Assembly: GCA_910577735.1 (NCBI GenBank)
Contig: CAJTOO010000002.1
Span: 31,907-95,906, forward strand
Length of the DNA: 64,000 bases
From: an uncultured Lachnospiraceae bacterium
Lineage (GTDB): Bacteria > Bacillota > Clostridia > Lachnospirales > Lachnospiraceae
Direction: 5' to 3'
Shown: one piece after another, positions 1 to 7,745 of the stretch
How positions within the stretch are numbered: the first letter of the stretch is position 1
Layout of the letters: each line of letters opens with the position of its first letter
Notes under the pieces: model-generated
The model's input: the letters and a program-made list of their open reading frames with translations, nothing else
Database searches by the model: none
Told to the model about the DNA's origin: nothing
Program-made: the position numbers and the translations under genes

Positions 1-118
1 AAAACTACCGGGCTTACGAGGCCGCGAAGCGGAACTCGTGAAGTTAATTCCGAAGGGGAAAAACTACCGGGCTTACGAGGCCGCGAAGCGGAACTCGTGA
101 AGTTAATTCCGAAGGAAT
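1..118. repeat. 59-bp tandem repeat, two copies, each with a hairpin
   Basis: Copy 1 is 1-59 and copy 2 is 60-118, nearly identical apart from their last bases. Each copy carries a stem ACGAG-CCGC closed on a GAA loop (GCGG-CTCGT on the other side). Read on the minus strand, the array starts directly after the stop codon of the methyltransferase gene, beginning with AATTCC-TTC-GGAATT five bases after the stop. This matches the placement of the other post-stop hairpins in the window. More copies may lie to the left of the window edge. Confidence 0.85.
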
Positions 119-123
119 TTACT

Positions 124-996
124 TCAGTGCCAGCGTCCGGAAGCCCCGCAGGGCAGCACCAAACCGCTTCCCGTGACGGGCAGTCCGATTTCCGAGGATT
201 CTACATGACCGCCACGCTTTGGCGTCAGGGCGGTGTGTATCATATAGGTGAGCACAGCGGGCTGTAAACCGGTGGTATAGGAATTGACCAGAAAAAACAA
301 AGCGTCTTTTGACAAAAGTCTGGCGGCAAGCTCCATAAAAGGATAAATGTTTTCCTCGATTTTCCAGATTTCCCCTTTTGGGCCACGTCCATAGGAAGGA
401 GGATCCATAATGATGCCGTCATAGGTATTGCCCCGGCGAAGTTCCCGTTCCACGAATTTCACGCAGTCATCCACCAGCCAGCGGATGGGAGCGTCGGACA
501 GCCCGGAAGCGGCGGCATTCTCCTTCGCCCAGGTGACCATGCCTTTGGAGGCATCCACGTGGGTCACATGAGCCCCGGCTTTCGCGGCGGCAAGGGTCGC
601 ACCGCCTGTATAGGCGAAGAGATTTAAGACCTTTATCTGTCTTTCCGGTGTTCTTTTCCGGGTATCTTTTATAATAGAAGAAAACCAATCCCAGTTAACG
701 GCCTGTTCCGGAAAAAGCCCTGTGTGCTTGAAACTGAAAGGCTTCAGCCGGAAGGTAAGATCCTGGTAGCGGATGCTCCATTCCTGGGGCAGGTGGAAGA
801 ACTCCCATTCGCCGCCGCCTTTGGAACTGCGATGGTAATGGCCGTTCTTTTGGCGCCAGCCCTCGTCTGTCCGGGGCGTGTCCCAGATGACCTGTGGATC
901 GGGCCGCACCAGAAGATACTCTCCCCAGCGCTCCAGTTTCTCTCCTTTGGAGCAGTCTATGACTTCGTAATCTTTCCAGCTATCCGCAATCCACAT
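124..996 (-). CDS. Class I SAM-dependent methyltransferase, RlmI/RlmK-like
   Basis: Encodes 290 residues. A Rossmann methyltransferase core occupies roughly residues 110-260. Motif I (VLNLFAYTGG) would bind S-adenosylmethionine, and motif IV (DPPSYGRG) is the NPPY/DPPS-type catalytic loop seen in RNA cytosine-5 or guanine-N2 methyltransferases of the RlmI/RlmK/RlmL group (family knowledge). The N-terminal 100 residues, rich in Trp and Lys, look like a substrate-binding extension, but no clear PUA domain is seen. The ATG at 996 follows a GGAAAGGAAA ribosome binding site. The gene is transcribed away from the esterase and the ribosomal cluster. Its stop codon is followed at once by the 59-bp hairpin repeats. 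The rRNA target is inferred, not shown. Confidence 0.75.
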   Translation of the reverse strand: MWIADSWKDYEVIDCSKGEKLERWGEYLLVRPDPQVIWDTPRTDEGWRQKNGHYHRSSKGGGEWEFFHLPQEWSIRYQDLTFRLKPFSFKHTGLFPEQAVNWDWFSSIIKDTRKRTPERQIKVLNLFAYTGGATLAAAKAGAHVTHVDASKGMVTWAKENAAASGLSDAPIRWLVDDCVKFVERELRRGNTYDGIIMDPPSYGRGPKGEIWKIEENIYPFMELAARLLSKDALFFLVNSYTTGLQPAVLTYMIHTALTPKRGGHVESSEIGLPVTGSGLVLPCGASGRWH

Positions 997-1184
997 GATG
1001 ATATTTCCTTTCCTAAAAAATTATTATAATCTGTTTGCAAGTGTCAGTAAACTCATTGTCATATTTTCAACAGGATAGCATATTTCAGGGAATTACACAA
1101 TCATCCTGTGGTCATTGACGCAGGGATGAAAATTTAGTAAGATGACATTTATGACAGAAGGCATAAGAAAAGGAATCAGAAAAG

Positions 1185-1898
1185 GTGTATAAAGGAGAAC
1201 AGGGAAAGGCAGACAATCCGCATAGAGTCAGTATTGCCGGCAGAGAAATAGAAGTTTACAGTACTAAGACGCCGGACAGCCCGGTAATCTATCTGAACAC
1301 CTTCGAGAAAGAAGGAGCTGCCGTGCATCAGGCATTGCGAGAATCAGGATGTGCCGGCTTTACCCTGGCGGTGGTGAGCGGGCTTTCATGGCAGCATGAT
1401 ATGTCACCCTGGTCCATTCCCCCATTCACAGAGAAAGAGATACCCTGTACGGGCGGGGCGGACGCCTATCTGCAGATTCTGACAAAGCAGATCCTGCCGG
1501 CTGTGGAGCAGCGGGTGCCGGGTACGGTTTCCTGGCGGGGACTTGCGGGCTATTCCCTTGCCGGATTGTTTGCGCTTTATGCCCTGTATCAGACAGAAAG
1601 TTTTACAAGGACTGCCAGTATTTCCGGCTCCCTCTGGTATCCGGCGTTTCAAGACTATGTCTTTTCCCATAAGATGACAGCCGCTCCGGAAGCGGTATAT
1701 TTCTCACTGGGGGATAAAGAGAGCAGGACACGCAATCCCCGTATGAAAACGGTACGGGCCTGTACGGAAGAAATCGAGGCCTTTTACAGAGGAAAGAGCA
1801 TTGCCACAGTCTATGAGCTGAATCCGGGGAACCATTTTCAGGATGTGGTACAAAGAACAGCGGCGGGGATTGCATGGCTTTTAGGCGTTTGTTCTTAA
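1185..1898 (+). CDS. Alpha/beta hydrolase, putative esterase
   Basis: Encodes 237 residues with an alpha/beta-hydrolase fold of the putative-esterase (esterase D/IroE-like) type. The nucleophile elbow is GYSLAG near residue 126, and a late GNHF motif near residue 215 supplies the likely catalytic histidine. There is no signal peptide, so the enzyme is probably cytoplasmic. The start appears to be GTG at 1185, preceded by AAGGA about ten bases upstream; no in-frame ATG lies close by. The substrate cannot be named: this family includes siderophore esterases, S-formylglutathione hydrolases and acyl esterases. It stands alone between the divergent methyltransferase gene and the S10 promoter. Confidence 0.7.
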   Translation: MYKGEQGKADNPHRVSIAGREIEVYSTKTPDSPVIYLNTFEKEGAAVHQALRESGCAGFTLAVVSGLSWQHDMSPWSIPPFTEKEIPCTGGADAYLQILTKQILPAVEQRVPGTVSWRGLAGYSLAGLFALYALYQTESFTRTASISGSLWYPAFQDYVFSHKMTAAPEAVYFSLGDKESRTRNPRMKTVRACTEEIEAFYRGKSIATVYELNPGNHFQDVVQRTAAGIAWLLGVCS

Positions 1899-1936
1899 GA
1901 AAATGTCCCAAAATCGAAAAAAAAGTAAAATTTCGC

Positions 1937-1965
1937 TTGCAATTCCCGAAAACATCATATATACT
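1937..1965 (+). promoter_or_regulatory. SigA-type promoter of the S10 ribosomal operon
   Basis: The -35 box is TTGCAA (1937-1942), the spacer is 17 bases and the -10 box is TATACT (1960-1965). Transcription would start near 1972, about 240 bases before rpsJ. No other strong promoter is visible before rplB, so this should drive the S10-spc genes. Confidence 0.75.
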
Positions 1966-1971
1966 AGTTTT

Positions 1972-2210
1972 TGCTGTGGCATGATAGCTATGAAGCGTGA
2001 GGTTGCTGCCTACGTGGCAGGTTTTCCGTGGAGCGAATGTCAAGTTAGGAAACTGACGACAAGTCACTGTACAGGCAGAATGTCCGGTCAGCCGGAAACG
2101 ACGTGGTTTGTGATCCGATATGAAAAAGTTTAGGACACACACGGGAGAGTGTACAGTCACCGCTTGTCGTACTTAAGATTTAAAAGTGCGAAAAGGAGGC
2201 GACTTTTTTT
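1972..2210 (+). promoter_or_regulatory. Long 5' leader of the S10 operon
   Basis: About 240 bases of untranslated leader precede rpsJ. It has several short inverted segments, for example around 2008-2033 (CTGCC/GGCAG) and 2076-2100 (GTCCGG/CCGGAA). The rpsJ Shine-Dalgarno AAAGGAGG (2195-2201) lies in the loop of an A/T-rich stem formed by AAAAGT and ACTTTT. S10 operons of Firmicutes often carry an autoregulatory leader, so a control function is plausible. A short open frame at 1903-2133 overlaps it and is not judged coding. Confidence 0.5.
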
Positions 2211-2528
2211 ATGGCAAGTCAAGTAATGAGAATCACATTGAAAGCCTATGACCATCAATTAGTAGATGCGTCAGCCAAGAAAATCATCGAAACTGTGAAG
2301 AAGAACGGATCTCAGGTGAGCGGACCTGTGCCGCTTCCTACCAAGAAGGAAGTGGTTACCATCTTAAGAGCTGTTCACAAGTACAAAGATTCCAGAGAGC
2401 AGTTCGAGCAGAGGACTCATAAGAGACTCATTGATATCATCACCCCCACCCCTAAGACGGTGGACGCACTCCAGAGACTGGAGATGCCTGCAGGTGTTTA
2501 TATCGACATCAAAATGAAAAACAAATAA
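2211..2528 (+). CDS. rpsJ: 30S ribosomal protein S10
   Basis: Encodes 105 residues, close to the usual 102-105. The hallmark segments KAYDHQLVD at the N-terminus and GPVPLPT in the middle are present, with the usual C-terminal PAGVYIDIK. S10 sits in the 30S head and in other bacteria also acts in NusB-dependent antitermination. It is first in the S10 operon, behind a strong promoter and a long leader. The ATG is set by AAAGGAGG about nine bases upstream. Identification is unambiguous. Confidence 0.98.
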   Translation: MASQVMRITLKAYDHQLVDASAKKIIETVKKNGSQVSGPVPLPTKKEVVTILRAVHKYKDSREQFEQRTHKRLIDIITPTPKTVDALQRLEMPAGVYIDIKMKNK

Positions 2529-2639
2529 AACCTTCTACTAGTACGATTTGAAGGGAAGTAAATTCCTGACGGAATTGGCTCTAAACAGGAGTTTACATTT
2601 CATTTTAAATCCGCTGTAGAACAACAGGAGGTAAAGGAA

Positions 2640-3326
2640 ATGAAGAAAGCTATTTTAGCAACAAAAGTCGGAATGACTCAGATCTTCAATGAAGACGGCA
2701 CACTGACACCGGTTACCGTACTTCAGGCAGGTCCCTGCGCAGTGACGCAGATCAAGACTGTCGAGAACGACGGTTACAGTGCAGTGCAGGTTGGCTTTGT
2801 GGACAAGAAGGAAAGAATCGTCAACAAGGACAAGAACGGCAATAAGGAAGTGATCCACCGCCATGGTGTCAATAAGGCACAGAAAGGTCACTTTGACAAG
2901 GCAGGCGTTTCCTGCAAGAGATTTATCAGAGAACTGAAATTGGACAACGCAGAAGAGTATACACTTGGAAGCGAGATTAAGGCAGATATCTTCGAGGCTG
3001 GCGACAGAGTTGATGCGACGGCAATCTCCAAAGGTAAGGGATTCCAGGGCGCGATCAAGAGACATGGCCAGCACAGAGGACCTATGACTCACGGTTCTAA
3101 ATTCCATCGCCATCAGGGTTCCAACGGCGCATGTTCCTCACCCAGCAGAGTATTCAAGGGCAAAGGAATGCCGGGACATATGGGATGTGTCAGAGTCACA
3201 GTGCAGAACCTTACAGTAGTGAGAGTCGATGCAGAAAAGAATCTCATCCTTGTTAAGGGCGCGGTGCCTGGACCCAGGAAAGCCTTAGTAACCATCAAAG
3301 AAACAACTAAGGTCGATGCGAAATAG
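2640..3326 (+). CDS. rplC: 50S ribosomal protein L3
   Basis: Encodes 228 residues, starting with the typical KKAILATKVGMTQIF segment. The central loop that reaches the peptidyl-transferase region (GQHRGPMTHGS, then PGHMG) is intact. The protein is roughly 20 residues longer than many bacterial L3 proteins. The extra, Lys- and Asn-rich part lies near residues 60-85 (NKDKNGNKE...). The ATG follows AACAGGAGGTAAAGGAA. It lies 111 bases after rpsJ and 35 before rplD in the usual S10 order. Confidence 0.97.
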   Translation: MKKAILATKVGMTQIFNEDGTLTPVTVLQAGPCAVTQIKTVENDGYSAVQVGFVDKKERIVNKDKNGNKEVIHRHGVNKAQKGHFDKAGVSCKRFIRELKLDNAEEYTLGSEIKADIFEAGDRVDATAISKGKGFQGAIKRHGQHRGPMTHGSKFHRHQGSNGACSSPSRVFKGKGMPGHMGCVRVTVQNLTVVRVDAEKNLILVKGAVPGPRKALVTIKETTKVDAK

Positions 3327-3361
3327 TGGCTCAGGTCACAGATGAAAGGAGGACCAATTAG

Positions 3362-3982
3362 ATGGCAAACGTAGCTGTTTATAATATGGAAGGTAAAGAA
3401 GTCGGCAAGATGGACTTGAATGATGCCGTGTTTGGTGTCGAGATTAATGAGCACCTGGTACACATGGCAGTCGTTCAGAATCTTGCCAATAAGCGTCAGG
3501 GTACGCAGAAAGCAAAGACCCGTGCTGAGGTGTCCGGCGGCGGCAGAAAGCCCTGGAGACAGAAAGGAACTGGTCATGCAAGACAGGGTTCCATCAGAGC
3601 GCCTCAGTGGAAGGGCGGCGGCGTAGTGTTCGCTCCCGTGCCGAGAGATTATTCTTTTAAGATGAATAAGAAAGAGAAGAGAGCGGCTCTTAAATCAGTT
3701 CTGACAAGCAAAGTACAGGACAACAAGCTGATCGTGCTCGATGAGCTCAAGCTTGATGAGATCAAGACCAAGGATTTCAAGAAGGTTATGGATAACCTGA
3801 AGGTTGAGAAGGCTATGGTAGTCATAGCGGATCAGGATGAAAAAGTGATTCTTTCCGCAAGGAACCTTCCCAAGGTTGACACAGCAGTAGCTGAGAATAT
3901 CAATGTATACGACGTCTTAAAAGGTGACACCCTGGTGCTCACCAAGGATGCTGTAGCTAAGATCGAGGAGGTGTTTGCATAA
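3362..3982 (+). CDS. rplD: 50S ribosomal protein L4
   Basis: Encodes 206 residues, the normal length. The conserved loop near residues 45-75 (KQRGTQKAKTRAEVSGGGRK, then GTGHARQGS) that reaches the nascent-peptide tunnel is complete. In other bacteria L4 binds 23S rRNA and can autoregulate the S10 operon; no such target was proven here. Its last base overlaps the first base of rplW (ATAATG), indicating translational coupling. Confidence 0.97.
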   Translation: MANVAVYNMEGKEVGKMDLNDAVFGVEINEHLVHMAVVQNLANKRQGTQKAKTRAEVSGGGRKPWRQKGTGHARQGSIRAPQWKGGGVVFAPVPRDYSFKMNKKEKRAALKSVLTSKVQDNKLIVLDELKLDEIKTKDFKKVMDNLKVEKAMVVIADQDEKVILSARNLPKVDTAVAENINVYDVLKGDTLVLTKDAVAKIEEVFA

Positions 3983-4281
3983 TGGCAGCGATTCAATATT
4001 ATGATGTAATCCTCAAACCGGTGATCACGGAAAAGAGTATGGCGGGCATGAGCGAAAAGAAATATACTTTCCTGGTTCATCCTGAAGCAAATAAGACAAT
4101 GATCAAAGAAGCTGTTGAGAAGATGTTCGAGGGTGCCAAGGTGGCAAAGGTCAACACCATGAATTTGGATGGTAAGACCAAGAGACGCGGTATGGTATAT
4201 GGTAAGACTGCGAAGACCAAGAAAGCCATCGTACAGCTGACACAGGACAGCAAGGATATTGAGATTTTTGCAGGACTCTAA
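3982..4281 (+). CDS. rplW: 50S ribosomal protein L23
   Basis: Encodes 99 residues, the usual size. The typical N-terminal IILKPVITEKS-like segment (here VILKPVITEKS) and the VNTMNLDGKTKRRG loop are present. L23 sits at the tunnel exit and docks trigger factor and SRP. The start overlaps the rplD stop. Its stop codon is followed after three bases by the first copy of the post-stop paired-hairpin element. Confidence 0.97.
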   Translation: MAAIQYYDVILKPVITEKSMAGMSEKKYTFLVHPEANKTMIKEAVEKMFEGAKVAKVNTMNLDGKTKRRGMVYGKTAKTKKAIVQLTQDSKDIEIFAGL

Positions 4282-4283
4282 TA

Positions 4284-4367
4284 GAACGAAGAGTTCTTCT
4301 AAGGCGCCTTGGAAACGTCGCCTAAGAAAAACTAAAGCTTCGTTCGAGAGAATCGCAAGCGATTCTC
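4284..4367. repeat. Post-stop paired-hairpin element, copy 1 (after rplW)
   Basis: The outer arms GAACGAAG (4284-4291) and CTTCGTTC (4338-4345) pair perfectly. They enclose an inner stem of 4292-4306 with 4319-4333 (13 of 15 pairs). A second, perfect hairpin follows at once: GAGAATCGC-aa-GCGATTCTC (4348-4367). The outer arm begins three bases after the rplW stop. There is no T-run, so it does not look like a rho-independent terminator, and rplB downstream must still be expressed. Confidence 0.85.
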
Positions 4368-4443
4368 CCCGAACAGGGAATATAAGATAATGTATGCGGT
4401 GTCCACAGGCACTGCGCAAAATCATAGAAAAGGAGATAAGATC

Positions 4444-5286
4444 ATGGGAATTAAGACATATAACCCATATACACCTTCCAGACGTAACATGACTGGTTCT
4501 GATTTCTCTGAGATTACAAAGAAGACTCCTGAAAAGGCACTTTGTACCTCCCTTAAGAAGAATTCAGGCCGGAACAACCAGGGTAAGATCACGGTGAGAC
4601 ATCATGGCGGCGGAAGCAGAAGATTATACAGAAACATTGATTTCAAGAGAACCAAAGACGGCATCAGCGCTAAGGTGATCGGTATCGAGTACGATCCCAA
4701 CAGAACAGCGAATATCGCGCTGATCTGCTATGAGGATGGCGAGAAAGCGTACATCCTTGCACCGGAAGGCCTGACAGACGGCATGAAAGTCATGAACGGT
4801 CCTGAAGCCGAGATCAGAGTAGGTAACTGCTTACCTTTATCTGAGATTCCGGTAGGTACCCTGATCCACAACATTGAGTTATATCCTGGCAAGGGCGGCC
4901 AGATGGTACGTTCCGCCGGCAACAGCGCTCAGCTGATGGCTAAAGAAGGCAAGTATGCAACTTTAAGACTTCCTTCCGGTGAAATGAGAATGGTACCGAT
5001 TGTATGCCGCGCAACCGTGGGAACGGTTGGTAATGTAGACCATAACCTGATTAAGATTGGTAAAGCCGGACGTAAGCGTCATATGGGTATCCGTCCTACA
5101 GTCCGCGGTTCCGTTATGAACCCCAACGATCACCCGCACGGTGGTGGTGAAGGAAGAGCTCCGATCGGACGTCCGGGTCCATGTACACCTTGGGGCAAAC
5201 CGGCACTGGGACTTAAGACCCGTAAGAAAAAGAAAGCGTCTAATAAGCTGATTGTGAGAAGAAGAGACGGCAGAGCCATCAAATAG
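4444..5286 (+). CDS. rplB: 50S ribosomal protein L2
   Basis: Encodes 280 residues, the usual 275-280. The conserved C-terminal region with VRGSVMNPNDHPHGGGEGR and its essential histidine is present, and this part is needed for peptidyl-transferase assembly. I chose the ATG at 4444 (MGIKTYNPYTPS) behind AAAAGGAGATAAGATC; an upstream in-frame ATG at 4390 would add 18 residues with no family support. The gene is flanked on both sides by paired-hairpin elements, unusual inside an S10 operon. Confidence 0.97.
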   Translation: MGIKTYNPYTPSRRNMTGSDFSEITKKTPEKALCTSLKKNSGRNNQGKITVRHHGGGSRRLYRNIDFKRTKDGISAKVIGIEYDPNRTANIALICYEDGEKAYILAPEGLTDGMKVMNGPEAEIRVGNCLPLSEIPVGTLIHNIELYPGKGGQMVRSAGNSAQLMAKEGKYATLRLPSGEMRMVPIVCRATVGTVGNVDHNLIKIGKAGRKRHMGIRPTVRGSVMNPNDHPHGGGEGRAPIGRPGPCTPWGKPALGLKTRKKKKASNKLIVRRRDGRAIK

Positions 5287-5288
5287 TA

Positions 5289-5379
5289 AACCGAAGAGAA
5301 TTTCTAAGGCGTCATAAGACGCCGCCTAAGAAATTCTACAGCTTCGGTTGGAAGAATTGCAAAGAACAGCAATTCTTCC
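5289..5379. repeat. Post-stop paired-hairpin element, copy 2 (after rplB)
   Basis: The outer arms AACCGAAG (5289-5296) and CTTCGGTT (5342-5349) pair over 8 bp. Inside, AGAATTTCT (5297-5305) pairs with AGAAATTCT (5329-5337), and GGCGTC pairs with GACGCC around an ATAA loop. The second hairpin is GGAAGAATTGC (5350-5360) with GCAATTCTTCC (5369-5379), 11 bp perfect. It starts three bases after the rplB stop. This is the cleanest copy of the family. Confidence 0.9.
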
Positions 5380-5427
5380 CCGGACTGCCAAACTGCAATA
5401 TATGAATATTAATTAGGAGGAAAGATC

Positions 5428-5709
5428 ATGGCTAGATCACTCAAAAAAGGACCATTTGCAGATGCGAGCTTACTGAAAAAAGTAGATGCAATGAACTCAT
5501 CGGGACAGAAGCAGGTCATCAAGACCTGGTCTCGCCGTTCTACGATTTTCCCTTCCTTCGTTGGACACACATTTGCTGTTCATGACGGAAGAAAGCACGT
5601 ACCGGTATATGTTACAGAAGACATGGTTGGACATAAACTCGGCGAGTTCGTGGCTACCAGAACTTATAGAGGACATGATAAGGACGAGAGAAAGTCCAAA
5701 GTTCGCTAA
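5428..5709 (+). CDS. rpsS: 30S ribosomal protein S19
   Basis: Encodes 93 residues, the normal size. The signature MARSLKKGPF at the N-terminus and the HxGxKHVPVYVTEDMVGHKLGEF-type core (here HDGRKHVPVYV then VGHKLGEF) are present. S19 forms the S13-S19 pair in the 30S head near the A site. The ATG follows TTAGGAGGAAAGATC. It is preceded by about 140 bases that mostly hold the paired-hairpin element. Confidence 0.97.
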   Translation: MARSLKKGPFADASLLKKVDAMNSSGQKQVIKTWSRRSTIFPSFVGHTFAVHDGRKHVPVYVTEDMVGHKLGEFVATRTYRGHDKDERKSKVR

Positions 5710-5730
5710 TTTGAAAGGAGGTTTTAATCT

Positions 5731-6135
5731 ATGGCTAAAGGACATAGATCCCAGATAAAGAGAGAAAGAAACGCCAATAAAGATGTAAGACCCTCAGCGA
5801 AGTTATCTTACGCTCGTGTGTCTGTACAGAAGGCATGTTTCGTATTAGATGCCATCAGAGGAAAGGATACAGAGACGGCGCTTGCCATCTTAGCTTACAA
5901 TCCCAGATATGCATCCGGCATTATCAAGAAGTTGTTAGAGTCGGCAATTGCGAATGCCGAGTATAAATACAGTCAGGATCCTACCAAGTATCCCAATCCG
6001 GAGAATCTTTATGTTGCAGAGTGCTACGCTAACAAGGGACCGACCATGAAACGTGTGAAACCGAGAGCGCAGGGCAGAGCATACAGGATTGAGAAGAGAA
6101 TGAGCCACATCACAATCGTTCTCGATGCAAAATAG
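5731..6135 (+). CDS. rplV: 50S ribosomal protein L22
   Basis: Encodes 134 residues, somewhat longer than the common 110-115; the extra residues are the basic N-terminus (KGHRSQIKRERN). The conserved KLSYARVS segment and the C-terminal beta hairpin KRVKPRAQGRAYRI, which lines the exit tunnel and is a macrolide-resistance site, are intact. It starts 21 bases after rpsS behind GAAAGGAGG. Confidence 0.97.
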   Translation: MAKGHRSQIKRERNANKDVRPSAKLSYARVSVQKACFVLDAIRGKDTETALAILAYNPRYASGIIKKLLESAIANAEYKYSQDPTKYPNPENLYVAECYANKGPTMKRVKPRAQGRAYRIEKRMSHITIVLDAK

Positions 6136-6159
6136 GATCAGATCAGGAAGGAGAACAAC

Positions 6160-6816
6160 ATGGGACAGAAAGTTAATCCACACGGCTTAAGAGTCGGTAT
6201 TATTAAAGATTGGGATTCCAAATGGTATGCTGATGGAGAATTTGCTGACTTCTTAGTGGAAGATTATAATATCAGACAGTATTTAAAGAAGAAATTATAC
6301 AGTGCCGGTATCTCTAAGATTGAGATTGAGAGAGCGTCCGACAGAGTGAAGGTCATCATTTATACAGCTAAGCCGGGTGTTGTGATCGGTAAGGGCGGCG
6401 CTGAGATCGAAGTGACCAAGAAAGAACTTTCCAAGCTGACGAACAAGAAGGTTCTCGTAGATATCAAGGAAATCAAGAGACCCGATAAAGATGCACAGCT
6501 GGTTGCAGAGAACATTGCACAGCAGCTTGAGAACCGTGTGTCTTTCAGACGTGCTATGAAGTCCTGCATGGGCCGTACCATGAAAGCAGGCGCAGAGGGT
6601 ATCAAGACAGCCGTATCCGGACGTCTCGGCGGTGCAGATATCGCCCGTACAGAGTTTTACAGTGAGGGTACAATCCCGCTTCAGACTCTGAGAGCAGATA
6701 TCGACTATGGTTTCGCAGAGGCAGACACCACATATGGTAAGCTTGGTGTCAAAGTATGGATTTACAAAGGCGAGGTACTTCCTACTAAATCTAACAAGGA
6801 AGGGAGCGATAAATAA
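6160..6816 (+). CDS. rpsC: 30S ribosomal protein S3
   Basis: Encodes 218 residues, the usual size. The start MGQKVNPHGLRVGI is typical, the KH type-2 RNA-binding domain carries the GVVIGKGG loop near residues 74-81, and the C-terminal domain has GRLGGADIAR. S3 lines the mRNA entry channel. The start follows CAGGAAGGAGAACAAC. Its stop overlaps the rplP start (TAATG), so the two are probably translationally coupled. Confidence 0.97.
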   Translation: MGQKVNPHGLRVGIIKDWDSKWYADGEFADFLVEDYNIRQYLKKKLYSAGISKIEIERASDRVKVIIYTAKPGVVIGKGGAEIEVTKKELSKLTNKKVLVDIKEIKRPDKDAQLVAENIAQQLENRVSFRRAMKSCMGRTMKAGAEGIKTAVSGRLGGADIARTEFYSEGTIPLQTLRADIDYGFAEADTTYGKLGVKVWIYKGEVLPTKSNKEGSDK

Positions 6817-7253
6817 TGTTAATGCCAAAAAGAGTAAAACGTCGTAAACAGTTCCGTGGGTCCATGGCAGGTAAAGCAACCCGTGGAAATAAGATTACCT
6901 ACGGTGAGTACGGTATCGTGGCGATGGAGCCTTGTTGGATCAAGTCCAATCAGATTGAGGCAGCCCGTGTGGCCATGACACGTCATATTAAGCGTGGCGG
7001 TAAAGTCTGGATCAAGATTTTCCCGGATAAGCCTGTTACAGCAAAACCGGCAGAGACACGTATGGGTTCCGGTAAGGGAACTTTGGAATACTGGGTAGCA
7101 GTTGTTAAGCCAGGCCGTGTGATGTTTGAGATCGCAGGTGTGAGCGAGGAAGTGGCGAAAGAGGCACTCCGTCTTGCAACCCATAAACTTCCATGCAAAT
7201 GTAAAATCGTTTCTAAAGCAGACTTGGAAGGCGGTGTATCAAATGAAAACTAA
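6816..7253 (+). CDS. rplP: 50S ribosomal protein L16
   Basis: Encodes 145 residues if the ATG at 6816 is used, or 143 if the second ATG at 6822 (MPKRVKRRKQ) is used; the second form is the family norm, while GGGAGCG suits the first. The motifs KRVKRRKQFRG and MGSGKG with the following conserved Trp are present. L16 shapes the A-site finger region and the tRNA elbow contact of the 50S subunit. Its end overlaps the rpmC start by 11 bases. Confidence 0.96.
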   Translation: MLMPKRVKRRKQFRGSMAGKATRGNKITYGEYGIVAMEPCWIKSNQIEAARVAMTRHIKRGGKVWIKIFPDKPVTAKPAETRMGSGKGTLEYWVAVVKPGRVMFEIAGVSEEVAKEALRLATHKLPCKCKIVSKADLEGGVSNEN

Positions 7254-7452
7254 TAAATATGTAGAAGATTTAAACAAAAAATCAGATGCAGAATTAGCCC
7301 AGGAGCTTGTGGATGCTAAGAAAGAACTTTTCAATTTGAGATTCCAGAACGCAACGAATCAGTTAGACAATACAGCCAGGATCAAAGAAGTGAGAAGAAA
7401 TATTGCAAGGATCCAGACGGTCATCACACAGAAGGCGAAAGCAGCTAACTAG
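7243..7452 (+). CDS. rpmC: 50S ribosomal protein L29
   Basis: Encodes 69 residues, starting MKTNKYVEDL at 7243 inside the 3' end of rplP. The SD is GGAAGGCGG within rplP. The conserved KELFNLRFQNATNQLDN segment identifies L29, a two-helix protein at the tunnel exit next to L23. An upstream in-frame ATG at 7174 would lie deep in rplP and is not supported. Confidence 0.96.
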   Translation: MKTNKYVEDLNKKSDAELAQELVDAKKELFNLRFQNATNQLDNTARIKEVRRNIARIQTVITQKAKAAN

Positions 7453-7488
7453 TGAAGGTATTGTTTCAGAAAGGAGAGGCAGTCAATC

Positions 7489-7743
7489 GTGGAAAGAAAT
7501 CTGAGAAAAACCCGTACTGGTAAAGTAACCAGCAACAAGATGGATAAGACAATTGTAGTTGCAATTGAGAACCATGTAAAACATCCGCTTTACAAGAAGA
7601 TTGTAAAGGAGACTTATAAATTAAAAGCACATGATGAGAACAATGAGTGCAACATCGGAGATACCGTTAAGGTGATGGAGACAAGACCCTTATCTAAAGA
7701 TAAGAGATGGAGACTTGTAGAGATTGTTGAGAGAGCTAAATAA
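7489..7743 (+). CDS. rpsQ: 30S ribosomal protein S17
   Basis: Encodes 84 residues, the normal length. The sequence RKTRTGKVTSNKMDKTIVV near the N-terminus is typical of this OB-fold protein that binds 16S rRNA early in assembly. The start is GTG at 7489 behind AAAGGAGAGG, about nine bases upstream. The stop is followed after three bases by copy 3 of the paired-hairpin element. Confidence 0.96.
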   Translation: MERNLRKTRTGKVTSNKMDKTIVVAIENHVKHPLYKKIVKETYKLKAHDENNECNIGDTVKVMETRPLSKDKRWRLVEIVERAK

Positions 7744-7745
7744 TA

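Noticed and set aside
1903..2133. Open frame of 76 codons between the esterase and rpsJ
   Set aside because: It spans the S10 promoter and leader, has no Shine-Dalgarno and no family likeness.
4390..4443. N-terminal extension of L2
   Set aside because: The ATG at 4444 has a clear ribosome binding site and the family start.
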